Source of the DNA: Perilla frutescens
Taxonomy: Eukaryota > Streptophyta > Magnoliopsida > Lamiales > Lamiaceae
Direction of reading: 5' to 3'
Length of the DNA: 64,000 nucleotides
Assembly (NCBI GenBank): GCA_026008535.1
Contig: BRKX01000012.1
Span: 28,549,848 to 28,613,847 of the forward strand
The translations under genes and the position numbers were made by a program. This document shows, piece by piece, positions 23,933-35,890 of the stretch (positions are counted from its first letter, which is position 1; the number at the start of each line of letters is the position of its first letter). Below the pieces are notes generated by a model. The model was not told the origin of the DNA. It worked only from the letters and a program-made list of their open reading frames with translations, and searched no databases.

Positions 23933-24720
23933 AAATATATCCGTGATATTCTGCACAAGACCAAGATGTTGGATGCTAAACATGTTGGCTCTCCAATGGC
24001 CTCTACACCGCCGGCTCTCTCAATTTCTTCTGGCACTGCTCTTTCTGATCCAACTGAATACCGTTCAGTTGTTGGAAGTCTCCAATATTTATCTCTCACG
24101 AGACCCGATATTGCCTTTTCTGTCAATCGTCTTGCTCAGTTTATGCACAATCCAACTAATGACCATTGGACTGCTGTGAAATGTGTTCTTCGTTACCTTC
24201 GCGGGACGCTTGATCATGGTATTTTTCTCCGTCGCAGTTCTCCTATTCAGCTTCATGCTTTCTCTGACGCCGATTGGGCTGGGAATCCTGAAGATTGGTC
24301 ATCTACAACTGCTCATATTATCTTTCTTGGTGCTAATCCTGTCTCATGGTCCTCTAAAAAGCAATCTGGAATTGCTCACAGCTCGACGGAAGCTAAGTAT
24401 CGTGCTGTCGCTTCTGCGGCAGCAGAGCTCTCGTGGGTTAAATCTCTACTTCTTGAGCATGGAGTCCAGGTTTCTTCAGCTCTGCCTATTTACTGTGATA
24501 ACATTGGTGCTACCTATCTTTTTACCAACCCAGTGTTCCATTCACGAATGAAACAAATTGCTTTGGATTTTAATTTTGTACGTCACCAAGTGCAAAATGG
24601 TGAGCTCTGAGTGTCTCATGTATCTTCTACGGATCAGCTCACTGACGCCTTAACTAAGCCTCTCTCCAGTCTGCGCCTCCGCCAACTCTGTTCCAAGATT
24701 GGAGTTCATTCACCCTCCAT
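23933..24720 (+). pseudogene. Element 2 RT end and RNase H
   Basis: The frame continues past the TAA with GSLQYLSLTRPDIAFSVN, YSDADWAG-type FSDADWAGNPEDWSSTTAH, SSTEAKYRAVASAAAELSWVKSLL and YCDNIGATYLFTNPVFHSRMK. A TGA at 24608-24610 (family: arginine, so CGA to TGA) precedes the last motif SSTDQLTDALTKPLS. RNase H removes the RNA strand during reverse transcription. Confidence 0.9.
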
Positions 24721-24732
24721 CTTGAGGGGGCA

Positions 24733-24909
24733 TGATAAGCATACTAGTAATGGATAGATACATGTCTATCTTCGTCTATCTTCTGTATATATCTCTATAT
24801 TTTTATAGCTATCTAGTTTAGGGTTCTGCTCTTTTCCCTTGTATAAATACTTAGCTATTTTGTACGTGGATTGTTATTAAAGAAATATAAGAAATATTTC
24901 CATCCTATA
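24733..24909 (+). repeat. 3' LTR of element 2 (177 bp)
   Basis: It matches the 5' LTR apart from the two tandem duplications missing here and a handful of substitutions. It is flanked on the right by the duplicated target atatg. Confidence 0.9.
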
Positions 24910-25055
24910 ATATGTGCTTGGATTTTTTTTATGAATTCTTATGTTATCATGTTTAAGTTTTAATTATACCAATTAATTATGTTCTTGGATTTCATTTTCA
25001 GAATTAGTAATATTCATTTGTTTTTGTGACGATTCTTGTAGAATATATTTAAAAA

Positions 25056-26047
25056 ATGTCTGACATCAACAAACGAGAATTTGCTGAGCTCGCCCTTGAT
25101 GGTAGCAACTATTTGATTTGGGCTTTGGATGTTGAGATTTTTCTCACCTCATGTGATCTAAGTGCAACAATAGTTCCCAATTCTTCCAGTAGCTCTGCCC
25201 AGAAGGCGAAAGCACTGATTTTCCTTTGTCATCACCTTAATAAAGACCTCAAAAATGAATATCTCACTGAAAAATACCCTGTTGTCTTATGGAAATCCCT
25301 GAAGGATTGCTTTGATCAGCAAACTGCTATTATTCTCCCTCAAGCACAATATGACTGGCTCAATTTACGTTTTCAGATTTTAAGTCTGTCATTGAGTATA
25401 ATTCCGCCTTGCACCGTATTGTATCCCAGATGAAACTCTGTAAGCAGAACATTACGGAGATTGAACTTATTGAAAAGACTTTATCCACTTTTCATGCAAG
25501 TAATCTCGTACTCCAGTAGCAGTACAGGGCTAAAAACTATACTACTCATTCTGAACTTATTTCTGCTTTACTGGTTGCAGAAAAACATAATCAACTTCTT
25601 ACGAAAAACCACAATGCCAGGCCAGTTGGTTCTCAAGCAGTGCCTGCAGCACATGCTACTACTCACAATCATCACAATCGACGTGGTCGAGGAAGAGGTC
25701 GTGGCAATTTTGGTTGGTCCCCACGTGGAGGTCATGGAAATGTTGGTTGGTCTCCACATGGTGGGCATGATGTTGGTTGGTCTCCACGTGGTGGACATGG
25801 TTGGCCACAACGAGGTGGCCGAAGTCGTGGATATAATAATGTTTATAGATTTTCAGGTTATGACAGAGGAGAAACTTCTCGATCAGCTTTGCAGAAACCT
25901 GGTTCATCTCATCAAGCTCAAGACAAGAAACAAGTTTGTCATAGGTGTGGGTGTGAAGGTCATTGGTTACGCACATGTTGCACTCCAAAGCACTTGGTTG
26001 AGGCTTATCAACGACTGCAAAAAAATAAAAAAAGCAAAGGAAAATAG
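25056..26047 (+). pseudogene. Element 3 gag with RGG-like repeats and zinc knuckle
   Basis: The ATG at 25056 starts MSDINKREFAELALDGSNY, a copia gag of the type seen in element 4. A one-base loss near 25377 shifts the frame, after which SVIEYNSALHRIVSQMKLC and LSTFHASNLVLQ follow up to a TAG near 25518. The third part (25640-26047) has a basic RGRGRG stretch and four GWSPRGGHG-like repeats, then a CCHC knuckle (CHRCGCEGHWLRTC, near 25938). The glycine-arginine repeats probably bind nucleic acid. Confidence 0.85.
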
Positions 26048-26339
26048 GGTGAATCACACCATGCTAGTTTTCCTGAAGCAAACCCAGCTTTCAATGCGGA
26101 TGATGATGACTTGCTGAAATTGGAGCTCGAGGATTATGGAGATCAAGCATGATTTATCTAAACATAAATAAATAACAATAAAATTTATCAGACTGTTTTC
26201 TTTTGCTGCATTTTTTTTTGTGTGCATGTTGCACTTACTTAGATTATTGTTAAGTTTTTTCTTGACACTAGTTTTATTGCTATGTTTTTTTTGTTGTTTC
26301 CATAATTGGTTCTTATTTTAGTTTTTTTTTCTTTTCATA

Positions 26340-27290
26340 TTTTCTTCTTAGAATATCACATTCCACATGCAATCCATGGAGAATGATAGTAATTTATGCT
26401 TGGTAGACAGTGCCACAACGCACACTATTCTTACGGATAGAAAATATTTTCAAACTCTTACTGAAAAATAATGGAGTGTGTCTACAATTGCAAACGACAA
26501 TATCCATATTGTCGGTTCCGGAAAATCTTTATTGGTACTCCCTATGGGTACAACTTTAATTATCCCTGATGCACTTTTATATCCACAATCCAAACGTACC
26601 CTCCTTAGTTTTAAGGACATCCGATTAAATGGTTTCCATATTGAGACCGAAACTGAAGGTGATGCTGAATTTTTACTCATGACTCACACTATTGGATGTC
26701 ACAAACAAGTATCAGGGCCCTTTCGATACTTTATGATCTTGATTGATGCATCTACTCGATGGACTTATGTGAGTCTATTATCTACCCGAAATAATGCTTT
26801 TGCTAAACTTCTTGCTAAAATCATCGAGTTACGTGCTCAATTTCCTAATTACCCAATTAAATCCATTCGAATGGACAATGCTGGTGAATTTACTTCTAAA
26901 AGTTTTGATGAATATTGTATGTCATTAGGTATTAAAGTGGAACATCCTGTTCCTTACGTCCACACTCAAAATGGTCTAGCTGAATCATTGATTATACGCT
27001 TAAAAATTGTAGCTAGGCCATTACTACAAAATTCCAACTTATCTGATTCTTGTTGGGGACATGCAATTTTGTATGCTGCCATTTTGCTACAAATTCAACC
27101 AACTGCATATCATGATTATTCTCCCTTACAACTAGTGCGTGGTAAAGAACCAAACATTTCTCATCTACGAATTTTCAGGTGTGTAGTTTATGTTCCTATA
27201 TCACCCCCGCAGCGTACCTCTATGGGCCCACAATGAAAACTAGGCATTTATGTCGGTTATGAATCTCCGTCAATTATCAAGTATCTCGAG
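26340..27290 (+). pseudogene. Element 3 protease and integrase (internally deleted)
   Basis: The protease active site reads CLVDSATTHTIL (about 26398), followed by a TAA near 26470 and YPQSKRTLLSFKDIRLNGFH. At about 26700 the sequence jumps straight into integrase (FRYFMILIDASTRWTYVSLL), so the GAG-pre-integrase HHCC zinc part is missing. The integrase acidic residues are D (LIDAST), D (RMDNAGEF) and E (GLAESLI). The frame ends at TGA 27234-27236 and resumes at once in a different part of the same protein. Confidence 0.85.
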
Positions 27291-28591
27291 CCCATGACTA
27301 GAGATCAATTTATTGCTCGGTACGCTGATTGTATTTTTAATAAAGATCATTTCCTGGCATTAGGAGGAGATAACAACCAAAATTCTATCAAATGCCGAGA
27401 AATATCATGGAATGAAAAAAATCTCAATTTTATAGATCCGCGCACTAATCGATCAGAACTAGAAGTTCAAAAGATAATTCACTTGCAATATTTAGCAAGT
27501 AATCTGCCAGATGCATTTATTGATCATAAAGGAGTGACCAAATCGCATATACCTGTTATAAATGCTCCACAAAGAATTAAAGTCGGACTGAATAAATCAA
27601 ATGATGCTCCTCAACGCTAGAAGCGTGGGAGACCTGTCGGAGCTAAAGATAAAAATCTACGGAAAATGAAATCAAATAAAGAAATGATATCACTCCTTCA
27701 AAATTCTGAAGATGATCGTCCTGAAGACGAATATCCTAGTCTATCTGCACGTGCACTAAATAAACATAATTCTGGGATTGCGGAACAACTAGATCACAAT
27801 AATATGAGAAATGACAAAGATTTGGTTGATGTTAAGATTGAAGTTGCCATGAATTTTATAAATACAAGTGAAACTTATAACAGAAATATCACTGTTGTCG
27901 ACAACACTTTTATCTCTATGATTGCTTGTTCTATTTCATATGATAATCTGGATCCAGAATCGAAAATAATAACAGAGTGCTGGAAGTGCTCTGATTGGGT
28001 AAAATGGAAAGAAGCAATTGAGGCCGAGCTTAACTCGCTAAATAAAAAAAAAAGTTTTTGGCTCTATAGTATGCCCACCCAAGAATGTTATCCCAGTAGG
28101 ATACAAATGGGTATTTGTACGAAAGAGAAATGAACATAATGAGGTGGTGAGATATAAAGCGAGGTTAGTTGCTCAAGGGTTTATGCAGAGACCCGGAATT
28201 AATTTTGATCAAACTTATTCTCCTGTTATGGATGGCATTACATTCCGCTACTTAATTTCCCTGGCAGTAACTATGAAGTTAGATATGCAGTTAATGGACG
28301 TCGTGACCGCATATTTGTATGGGTCATTAGACGCTAATATTTATATGAAAATCCCTGATGGATTTAGAATTCCTGAATTAAAGATCAATGAAAATCGCAA
28401 CATGTACAGTATTAAATTAGAAAAATCATTATATGGTTTAAAACAGTAAAAAAGAATGTGGTATAACCGACTGAGTGAATTCCTCTTCAAGAAAGGATAT
28501 GTGAACGATGATATATGTTCTTGTGTTTTCATCAAAAAGTCATCAAATGGTTTTTGCATAATTTCTGTGTATGTTGATGACATAAACATAA
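27291..28591 (+). pseudogene. Element 3 integrase tail and reverse transcriptase N-terminal half
   Basis: The linker (DQFIARYADCIFNKDHF, EISWNEKNLNF, KRGRPVGAKD) matches the equivalent part of element 4. RT starts near 27990 (WVKWKEAIEAELNSL), has a frame break near 28095, and continues ARLVAQGFMQRPGINF, MDVVTAYLYGSLD and KSLYGLKQ with a TAA at 28447-28449. The catalytic motif VYVDD ends at about 28581, and the Helitron interrupts the gene ten bases later. Confidence 0.87.
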
Positions 28592-30053
28592 CTAGTATTT
28601 CTCCTGTGCGATGCACAAATTTTAATTTTATAAAATATAATATATATATATAGTATATTAAAAAAAATGAAAAATTGAAACACAATTAAACATTTTGTAT
28701 ACATTTGAAACATGTGGGGGATAGTTGAAAATTTTAAATGTTAATTTCAAGTTCGTAAACGTGATCAAAGACAAACATATATCATTATAAATTTTATGTT
28801 GATTTTAGTTGGTATTTTCGAAATAGTGGGCTTCATGCGTTATTTTCTTATTTTTGTTATAATTATTGGTGATAAGTGCTATGGATAAATAAGTGTTACT
28901 TACAAATGATTTGTTTATTGTTTAGTTAATTATATGTAGAGTTCTATAGATGAGTATAATAAATTGCGAATATATTTTCCTTGATTTAGTGATTATAAGT
29001 TATATATATTATATATGAAAAGGCCAAACACAACCCTAATAGAAGTTATATATAATATATAAGTTATATATATTATATATTTCAGATTGGTTAGAGCACA
29101 AACACAACCCTAATAGAAATTACCTAATTTCACCGACTCACACGATCACAAATTTTCAACACATGATGAATCTGGATCAAATTTTCAAATCCATATATAT
29201 CTGAAAAATCCCAGTAGATGTAACACGATATGTGCAAGTGATGCAGCCGTTGTTTCTTGTTCGTCAATCGAATAGCAAGCTGCTCTTGAATTCACATATT
29301 TTTTTTTATCAACTATCATTGTGATCTTGAACTAAATTAATAACTTTTTTGGTTGCATTGTTGATAGACTGGCTTCCATTATTTCCAACATTATTACTTT
29401 TATAGGCAAAAGTTTTGATTAATGAAAATAATTAAATAAAATACACCTCTCAAAGGTCAAATGAAACCGACAGAATATTAGGAATTGAATTTACCATGGG
29501 TGGGCTTCTAGGATTCCAACGTCTAGATCACAATATTGAATCAACAATCATAAAATCATATAAATATTTGTATTATCTACAATTTCTTTTTATGAAGATT
29601 AAATTTGATAAAGCATAGGAAAATGGAACTATTTAATAATATTCAAATAAAAAATTCATAAATTTAAAACCAAAAATAAAACAAAAGCAAAATATAAAAA
29701 AAAATGAACAATAAAAGATAAAACAAAAATTTATTTTAAAATAAAAAATAAAAGAATATGTCGCGATGATGAAAGTTAAAAAAATAAAAATAAAACAAAA
29801 GTTAAAACAATAAAAATAAAGCAAAAGTTAAATTTTTGAATATGTCGCGAGGATGAAAGTTAAAAAATATTGTAATGCTGTCAAGAGGAATCGAACTTTC
29901 ATACACGCAGAAGCAACCCCACACCCACAAACCAATTGCGCCACAATACTTTTATGAATTTTCTTGCAAAACATTTATTTTCTAATATATTCCTGACTTA
30001 TAATTTTTTATGACAATTTTACCCCTGTGATTTTGCTTTAATATATGTATAGA
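28592..30053 (-). mobile_element. Non-autonomous Helitron inserted in element 3 RT
   Basis: Read on the minus strand it begins TCTATACATATATTAAAGC (5' end at 30053), a standard plant Helitron start, and ends with a hairpin GTGCATCGCAC followed by AATACTAG (3' end at 28592). The flanks are A and T, the expected host dinucleotide. Removing 28592-30053 joins the RT frame exactly. The interior is AT-rich, has no Rep/helicase, and includes a tRNA-like patch near the 5' end. Helitrons move by rolling-circle replication without a TSD. Confidence 0.92.
29878..29945 (-). other. tRNA-like degenerate sequence in the Helitron
   Basis: On the minus strand, tgtggcgcaattggtttgtg resembles a pol III A box and gttcgattcc a B box, about 40 bases apart. 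Folding as a functional tRNA is not evident. It may be a tRNA or SINE fragment carried by the Helitron. Confidence 0.4.
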
Positions 30054-30622
30054 TTGGAACACACAAAGATCTTGAAGAAGCTCGTTCATTCTTAAAGACA
30101 AAGTTTGAAATGAAAGACTTAGGTAAAACTATGTATTGTCTCGGCCTGCAGATCGAGCATTTCCCTGAAGAAATTTTTATACATCAGTCAACCTATCTGA
30201 AAAAGGTTTTAGAAAAATTTTATATGGATAAATCACATCCACTTAGCACACCAATGGTTGTCCGATCACTTGAAGTTGATAAGGACCCTTTTAGACGAAA
30301 TGAAGATAATAAAGATATTTTAGGACCAGAAGTTCCTTACTTGAGTGCCATTGGCGTACTACTTTATCTTGCAAATTGTACTAGACCAGATATAGCATTT
30401 GCAGTTAATTTGCTAGCAAGATTTAGTGCTTCTCCTACAAAAAGACATTGGAATGGTGTTAAGCACGTCCTTCGTTATCTTCAAGGTACAACAAACCTTG
30501 GTTTATTTTATGAAAGCAATCAAGATACGACATTGCAATTAAATAGACTATGGTTACTACATCCTCGAACCACTCAGAGATTATCGCATTATATGAAACT
30601 GCAAAAGAATGTGTATGGTTAA
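30054..30622 (+). pseudogene. Element 3 reverse transcriptase C-terminal half
   Basis: The frame resumes directly after the Helitron with THKDLEEARSFLKTKFEMKD and continues LGLQIEHFPEEIFIHQSTYL, VPYLSAIGVLLYLANCTRPD and HWNGVKHVLRYLQGTTNLG. Near 30538 a deletion removes the first part of RNase H (family YSDA..W region). The following frame (30550 on) belongs to the later RNase H. Confidence 0.88.
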
Positions 30623-31014
30623 GATCATTGATACATCACATCCATGGGTCATGTGGTCTTTCAACAAAATATAAATCCCCTACCGTCCTTTACGAGGAAA
30701 ATGCCGCTTGTGTTGCACAAATGAGTACTGGGTTCGTTAAAGAAAATTTAACGAAACATATATTACTTAAATTCTTTTACCCACATGAGATCCAGAAGAG
30801 CGGTGAAATTATTGTACAAAAAGTACGTTCTAGTGATAATCTCGCAGATTTATTCACCAAATCTCTTCCTACTTCTACATTTGAGAAATATGTTCATAAT
30901 ATTGGGATGCGTAGACTTGGAAGATTGTTATCTTCAGGGGAAGCGGCAATTTCAAAAAATTATCCCTGGAGCTTAGCCCTTGAAGGTCCACATCATGCCT
31001 TGAAGGTTAAATAA
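30550..31014 (+). pseudogene. Element 3 RNase H (N-terminal part deleted)
   Basis: The frame reads TTSSNHSEIIALYETAKECV, VLYEENAACVAQMSTGFVKE and SSDNLADLFTKSLPTSTFEK, ending at TAA 31012-31014. The catalytic aspartate region YSDA..GY is missing, so the enzyme would be inactive. A matching, less truncated version lies in element 4 (56940-57400). Confidence 0.85.
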
Positions 31015-31212
31015 CTGTACTCTTTTTTCCTTCACTAAGTTTTCTCCCTTTGTGTTTTCTTAGTTAAGGTTTTTAATGAGGCAGTTGATGCAACACATAA
31101 ATAAGTGTATGTCATGTACTCTTGTCTCGCCTAGTTTTTTTCCCACGGGGTTTTTCCGGCGATAATAATTTTAATGAGACATGAACATCACATAGTAATG
31201 TCCAAAGGGGAG

Positions 31213-31426
31213 TGTTGTAAATAAATCTTTATGGACATTACTACTACACAACCTTTCATATGCTAAAACCTTTTGTATTCCATTAGGGTTTTATATAATG
31301 TAAAATGTAGAACATTTTTGTGAATAAGAAGATCGTTCATTCTCTCAGTTTTAACATCTTATTTCTCATGTCTCTATTTCACTGATTTCAATATATCGAT
31401 ACAAAGGTGATGCATATTTCACAACA
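31213..31426 (+). repeat. 3' LTR of element 3
   Basis: 214 bases, four differences from the 5' LTR, preceded by the purine tract aaaggggag and followed by the target duplication gtaag. Confidence 0.92.
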
Positions 31427-32421
31427 GTAAGTTAGTAAATTAGCTCATGCTATAAAAATGACCGCATCAGTAATTCTATGATTGTTTGTTTATAAGCAAT
31501 AAATTTATATACATTAAGCAACAAACAAATATATATTAAGCAGCAAACAATTATACATTAAAGCATCAAATTATTCTGTCATTGATTTTTTAGATTAATT
31601 CATTACTTTATATTCGAAATAATTGTTCCCTTTTGGTGTCACCTTCGACTCTTTTCTTAATCTTCTCATGTGCTGCTCAACCTAGATTTTAGTTGCACCA
31701 GATAGTGCAATCTAAAAGGCTTATAGCTAATAGACTATTTTTTTTTGTTAGGTCCTTTGTAAACATCATCAGACAAAGAGTTAAGAATCTACATGAATTG
31801 TTCATTCTACTGTAAATTATGTTGAATTTTTTACTATGGATAAATTTTCGATGGATCTTCTTTTGAATGAATTCTGATTTCATGTGAATTAATTTATTAA
31901 AAATGTTATATGGAAACAATCATAAAAATTTAGAGGGGGGCGGGGGAGAGAGAGTGATTAAACTCTGTATTATTCATCTACGAGACGTGTTCATGAGTAG
32001 AAGATCATTGAATATAATAATAAACAGATTCCTCAAATGAATCAATTCATCGGGTATTCGGGTATAAAAATAAAAAATTATGATAAAAAATATTTTGGGA
32101 AAAAAATTGAATAAGGAGAAAGAATATATGAATGAAGAAAAAAAGGAAGAAGAAATCGATTGAAAGGAAAAAAAATGACCAAAATGAGCAAATCATGAAA
32201 TTAGTCAAGATATGGAAAATAATGACTTTAAGACATTCTAAACTAAAATTACAAACATACCCCGAATGTAAAAATCTAAGGAATAAAATTAAGAAAAATA
32301 TATAAAGTGAAATTATCTCAACCATTAATTATACTAGATCTAACCATCGAAATTTATTCTCATTTCTCACAGCAATATATATTTCTCACCAGAACTAAAA
32401 CACATATATATATATATATAT

Positions 32422-35400
32422 AGGGGTTGATTATAATGGGTACCACTCTTTATGTGAGAACTAGGAACTAATCCTAGCCATCTAATTTGAGTGGATGGAT
32501 GGTGGAGATTTAAATAGTGAGATATGGTATAATTGTAAATATAGAATCATGAATTGATGCTACAGACCTAGTAGGGTTATTTTTGTAAAAAAACTAGTTT
32601 ATCTCATTTAGGTAAATTATTAAATTATAGAAGATGGGATACGTCTTTAGATGACAGTTTTTGGGAGATTCATCTGCAAACATTCAAAAGTCTTCAACCA
32701 TCGACGATTTCTTCAGTCTCCTATTTCTCAATCCCAGATGCCGATTACAAACAAGTCCATGATTTTGTGAACAGAAGACGAGGATTTTATGAACCCATTA
32801 CAACAATTTTGACCAAAAACCCAGTTGCCGATTTTCTGAACTCAAGGTTGTGATTCCGTCTACTCCATAAAATTGTTTTAAGTGGAAGTCGGTATCATCA
32901 ATGGTGAAAGCCAACCAAGATAATGAAAACATATGATTAGTGGCTGATTTTTTGTATTCGATTTTTGGGGGATTTTATAGGGCTTATTTCTTTGTTCCAT
33001 GTTTGTTGTCTTATTTGAATTGATTTTCAAATTGGTTGTAAATAGTTGTTTATTTTTGCTCAGAATTGTTAGTTTTGTTACTTGGAATCTAATGAATATG
33101 CCACTTGTTTAGAAACTAGTTATGAATAAATTTGGTGCTTCTTGTTTTATAGTATTTTATAACTTTATATATCATGTTTATTTTCATTGTTGTAAAAACG
33201 ATCAATTGCTTATTGTTGTGTATTTCGGTGCTTAATCAATAATATTTCATTGCTAACACATATAATTATATGAAAAGTATACAGATTTTAGATGCTTGTT
33301 AAGAATAAATTTGTCTCTTTGTTTTGTAGTAATTTCTAGCTTGATATATTATGTCTGTTGTCATTGTTGCAAGAAAGATTCATTGCATATTGTTATGTAT
33401 TTCGGTGCTTAATCAATAATATTTCATTGCTAACACATAATTTATATGAAAAAGTATAGTTTTTAGTTGCTTGTTAAGAATAAATGTGTTGCTTGTTCTG
33501 TAGTAATCTGTAGCTTGATATATTATGTCCATTGTCATTGTTACAAAATAATCCATTGCTTATTGATGTGTACTTTCGTGTTTAATCGCTAATATTTCAT
33601 TGCTAAACGTGTAATTTACATAAAAATTATATAGTTTTTAGATGTTTGTTATGAATAAGTTTGTTGTCGTTGTTGTTGTTGTTTTTTGTTTTGTTTTGTT
33701 TTTTTTTTTTTGCAGTTATGTATAACTTGGTATATCATGTTTCTTTTTTGTTTTTCAAAAAAATGATTCATTGTTTACTCTTGTGCATTTCAACGCTTAT
33801 TCATTTAAAAACGTGTAATGCAATATTTTATATATTATTTTGTGTCATCTAATCTATATAACATTAAAATGAATATAGATTGCAGTGAACAAAATTTAGT
33901 GCATACTTGGAGAAAGAGGGCTAAATGCAACTGTGGGTATAAAAAAATAATATATATGGAGAGATTGAAAATGTCATGGCAAGATGAAAAAAACGTGTCA
34001 AATTTTGGCAACACACGTGTAAAAAAATGACAACTAGATATAAATGATTTGTTCAACAACAATATGTAATATAGATGATAGAAATGAATATTAATTGTTT
34101 AAAGTAATAGCGGTCTCTAAAATACTTATTATGAATTATTTTGGTGCTTGTTTAGTAGTTATTCATAGCTTTGTATGCCATTTTTTTATTGTTGCAAATA
34201 GTAATTAATTATTGAACCTTTTGTCTTTAGGGTGATTAATCATTTGCATTTCAATGCTAACCTCGTAAGATTTGAATGATTTTGGTAGTACCAGTTTTTA
34301 TACATTACTTGTTTATCGTTCCATTGATTCTATTACATAATTTGATTGTATTAATAATGAATTCATTCCTTTATAAAATATGTTTCATTGTTTTATATGC
34401 TTTGTTTTTCTACGTTTAATTGATTTGCTATAACTCAACAAAACTCATAACTCAAATCTTATCTAAGTACAAAAACACACATCAAAATGGAGGCATACAC
34501 TCCAGCATGCGTACAAAAAAAATAAATTTTATTTTTCATTCATTAATAAACATATGTACTATTATCTAATTGCTTTAAATCACATTAAAAAATTTAATTG
34601 ATATTACTTCATTGCTATATATATTACATTCAATTCATTGCTACATCAGTATTAATTCATTGTTAATTTTAATTGCTTTAGATATAAAAAAAAAATTGCT
34701 ACTGGTGTTTCATTGTTATATTAATATATATTTATTGCTACATTATCACTGATTCGTTATGTAAAAATGAGTAAATAAAATAGGCGGTACGGTTGACATA
34801 TAACACAAAAGTATTTTTGTGCTAAATGATGGATACAAATCCAATGATCTAATTGCTTTAGACCTCTCATCAAAATCGTTGTATAATTGATAGCACTTCA
34901 TTGCTATAACATTAACGATTTATTACTATATTCATATTTTTTCACTGCTACAGTATGACTGATTCATTGCTACATTGGGTAATATTCAATAATATCAAAC
35001 AATAAAAAAATTCTTTATTTTCTACATCAATTTAAAATAATACAAACAGACAAATGACAAAGCAATAATCACCACATCAAAACTCTAAATATACGTTTTC
35101 TTGATCAATAAAAAAAATCCAGATCTCGTCGTCAACGTTGAAGATGCTGCTATAGAGAGAATCTTACAGGAGATAGTTGAAGTCGGCATCATCGACATTG
35201 GACTTGAGTATGTGGTCGATGACCTGCAGATTTTTTGTGATGATGATGTAGACCTTGTTGGAGCGATGTAAGACGGAGGTGTTGGTGGAGCATTGAGTGA
35301 GGATCTATGTGCTCTAGTTGAAGAAGTGGTGGCGGTGATTAAGAATGAAATCCGAGAGGGTTCCAATGAAGGGCTGCATCTTATAGTTGTGAGTGGCGGC

Positions 35401-35654
35401 AGTGATTTTCTATGATTTGTGAAAATTTGGAGGTGGAGAGAGTATATAGATGAGGAGGCTGATTAGGGGTGAGATGGTGGTTATTCTTGGTTGCAGCGTG
35501 TTTGTGTTTGTGGAAAGAAAGTCTAATATACCCTCAACAATCTAAATAAGTTAAAATCAACTCTTTAATCTTAACCTTTAATTTTAAGAGATCTAAGGGT
35601 TAAAATTAGTTCCTAGTTCTCACATCAATCCCTAGTACTCATTTGAGCCAAATC

Positions 35655-35656
<2 letters not shown>
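32422..35656. mobile_element. TIR element d
   Basis: The ends share an inverted atgtgagaactaggaactaat block (32450-32472 and 35600-35630) and lie between TA repeats. The interior (3.2 kb) has tatttcggtgcttaatcaat and ttcattgctaac iterations (33215-33610, 34560-34990). A GC-richer minus-strand stretch (35085-35366, serine and threonine rich, 93 codons) and a short plus-strand frame (33818-34030) have no recognised domain. I do not call them genes. Confidence 0.7.
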
Positions 35657-35696
<40 letters not shown>

Positions 35697-35700
<4 letters not shown>

Positions 35701-35890
35701 GAAGCTCAACAATTCTCAACTGTTGTTTAATTTACTTCTTCTATCAGTTACAGTTCATTTAGGGCAGGCTGTAGAGAGAGAGAGTCTTTTAAGTTTCACA
35801 CGCATCGGCCACAAATAAGAGTAAAATGCACCAAAACCGCTTGTGTTTTTGAAATTTTGTGCTAAAACCCCTTATGTTTTTGAAATTAAA
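35697..35890. repeat. Duplicated unit X, copy 1
   Basis: From gaagctcaacaattctcaac to ccccttatgttttt this stretch matches 42634-42830 with scattered changes. Both copies follow directly after a (TA)n run. The copy at 42634 lies just downstream of the MADS-box gene. Confidence 0.85.

Larger units (their letters stand above)
20333..24909 (+). mobile_element. Ty1/copia LTR retrotransposon (element 2), nested in element 3
   Basis: LTRs 20333-20546 and 24733-24909 begin TGATAAGCATAC and end CTATA. The target duplication atatg is at 20328-20332 and 24910-24914. The primer-binding site TGGTATCAAAG follows at 20547 and a purine tract (cttgaggggg) precedes the 3' LTR. The gene order is copia type with RE1-like motifs. 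It lies in the leader of element 3, so it inserted later. Confidence 0.93.
18811..31426 (+). mobile_element. Ty1/copia LTR retrotransposon (element 3), host of two insertions
   Basis: Identical termini TGTTGTAAAT...CACAACA delimit LTRs at 18811-19024 and 31213-31426, and the 5-bp duplication gtaag occurs at 18806-18810 and 31427-31431. A purine tract (aaaggggag) precedes the 3' LTR. The LTRs differ at four of 214 positions. The pol order (protease, integrase, RT, RNase H) is copia type, close to element 4 in this window. The coding region is broken by stops, deletions, a Helitron and, in its leader, a second copia element. Confidence 0.93.
17972..32404. mobile_element. TIR element c, about 14.4 kb with nested retrotransposons
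   Basis: The left end (aggttctggtgagaaata, then gaaatgagaataaatc) is matched in inverse at 32336-32398 (gaatttattctcatttctcac and tatttctcaccagaact). Both flanks are TA repeats. Its own sequence is 17972-18810 and 31432-32404, rich in a cattaagcaatgaattac motif. The rest is a copia element with TSD gtaag, which itself carries two further insertions. Without these the element is about 1.8 kb and has no transposase. Confidence 0.75.

Noticed and set aside
35085..35366. 93-codon minus-strand frame rich in serine and threonine in element d
   Set aside because: Composition follows a repetitive gatgatgac-type stretch. No domain, no start context and no neighbour to support it.
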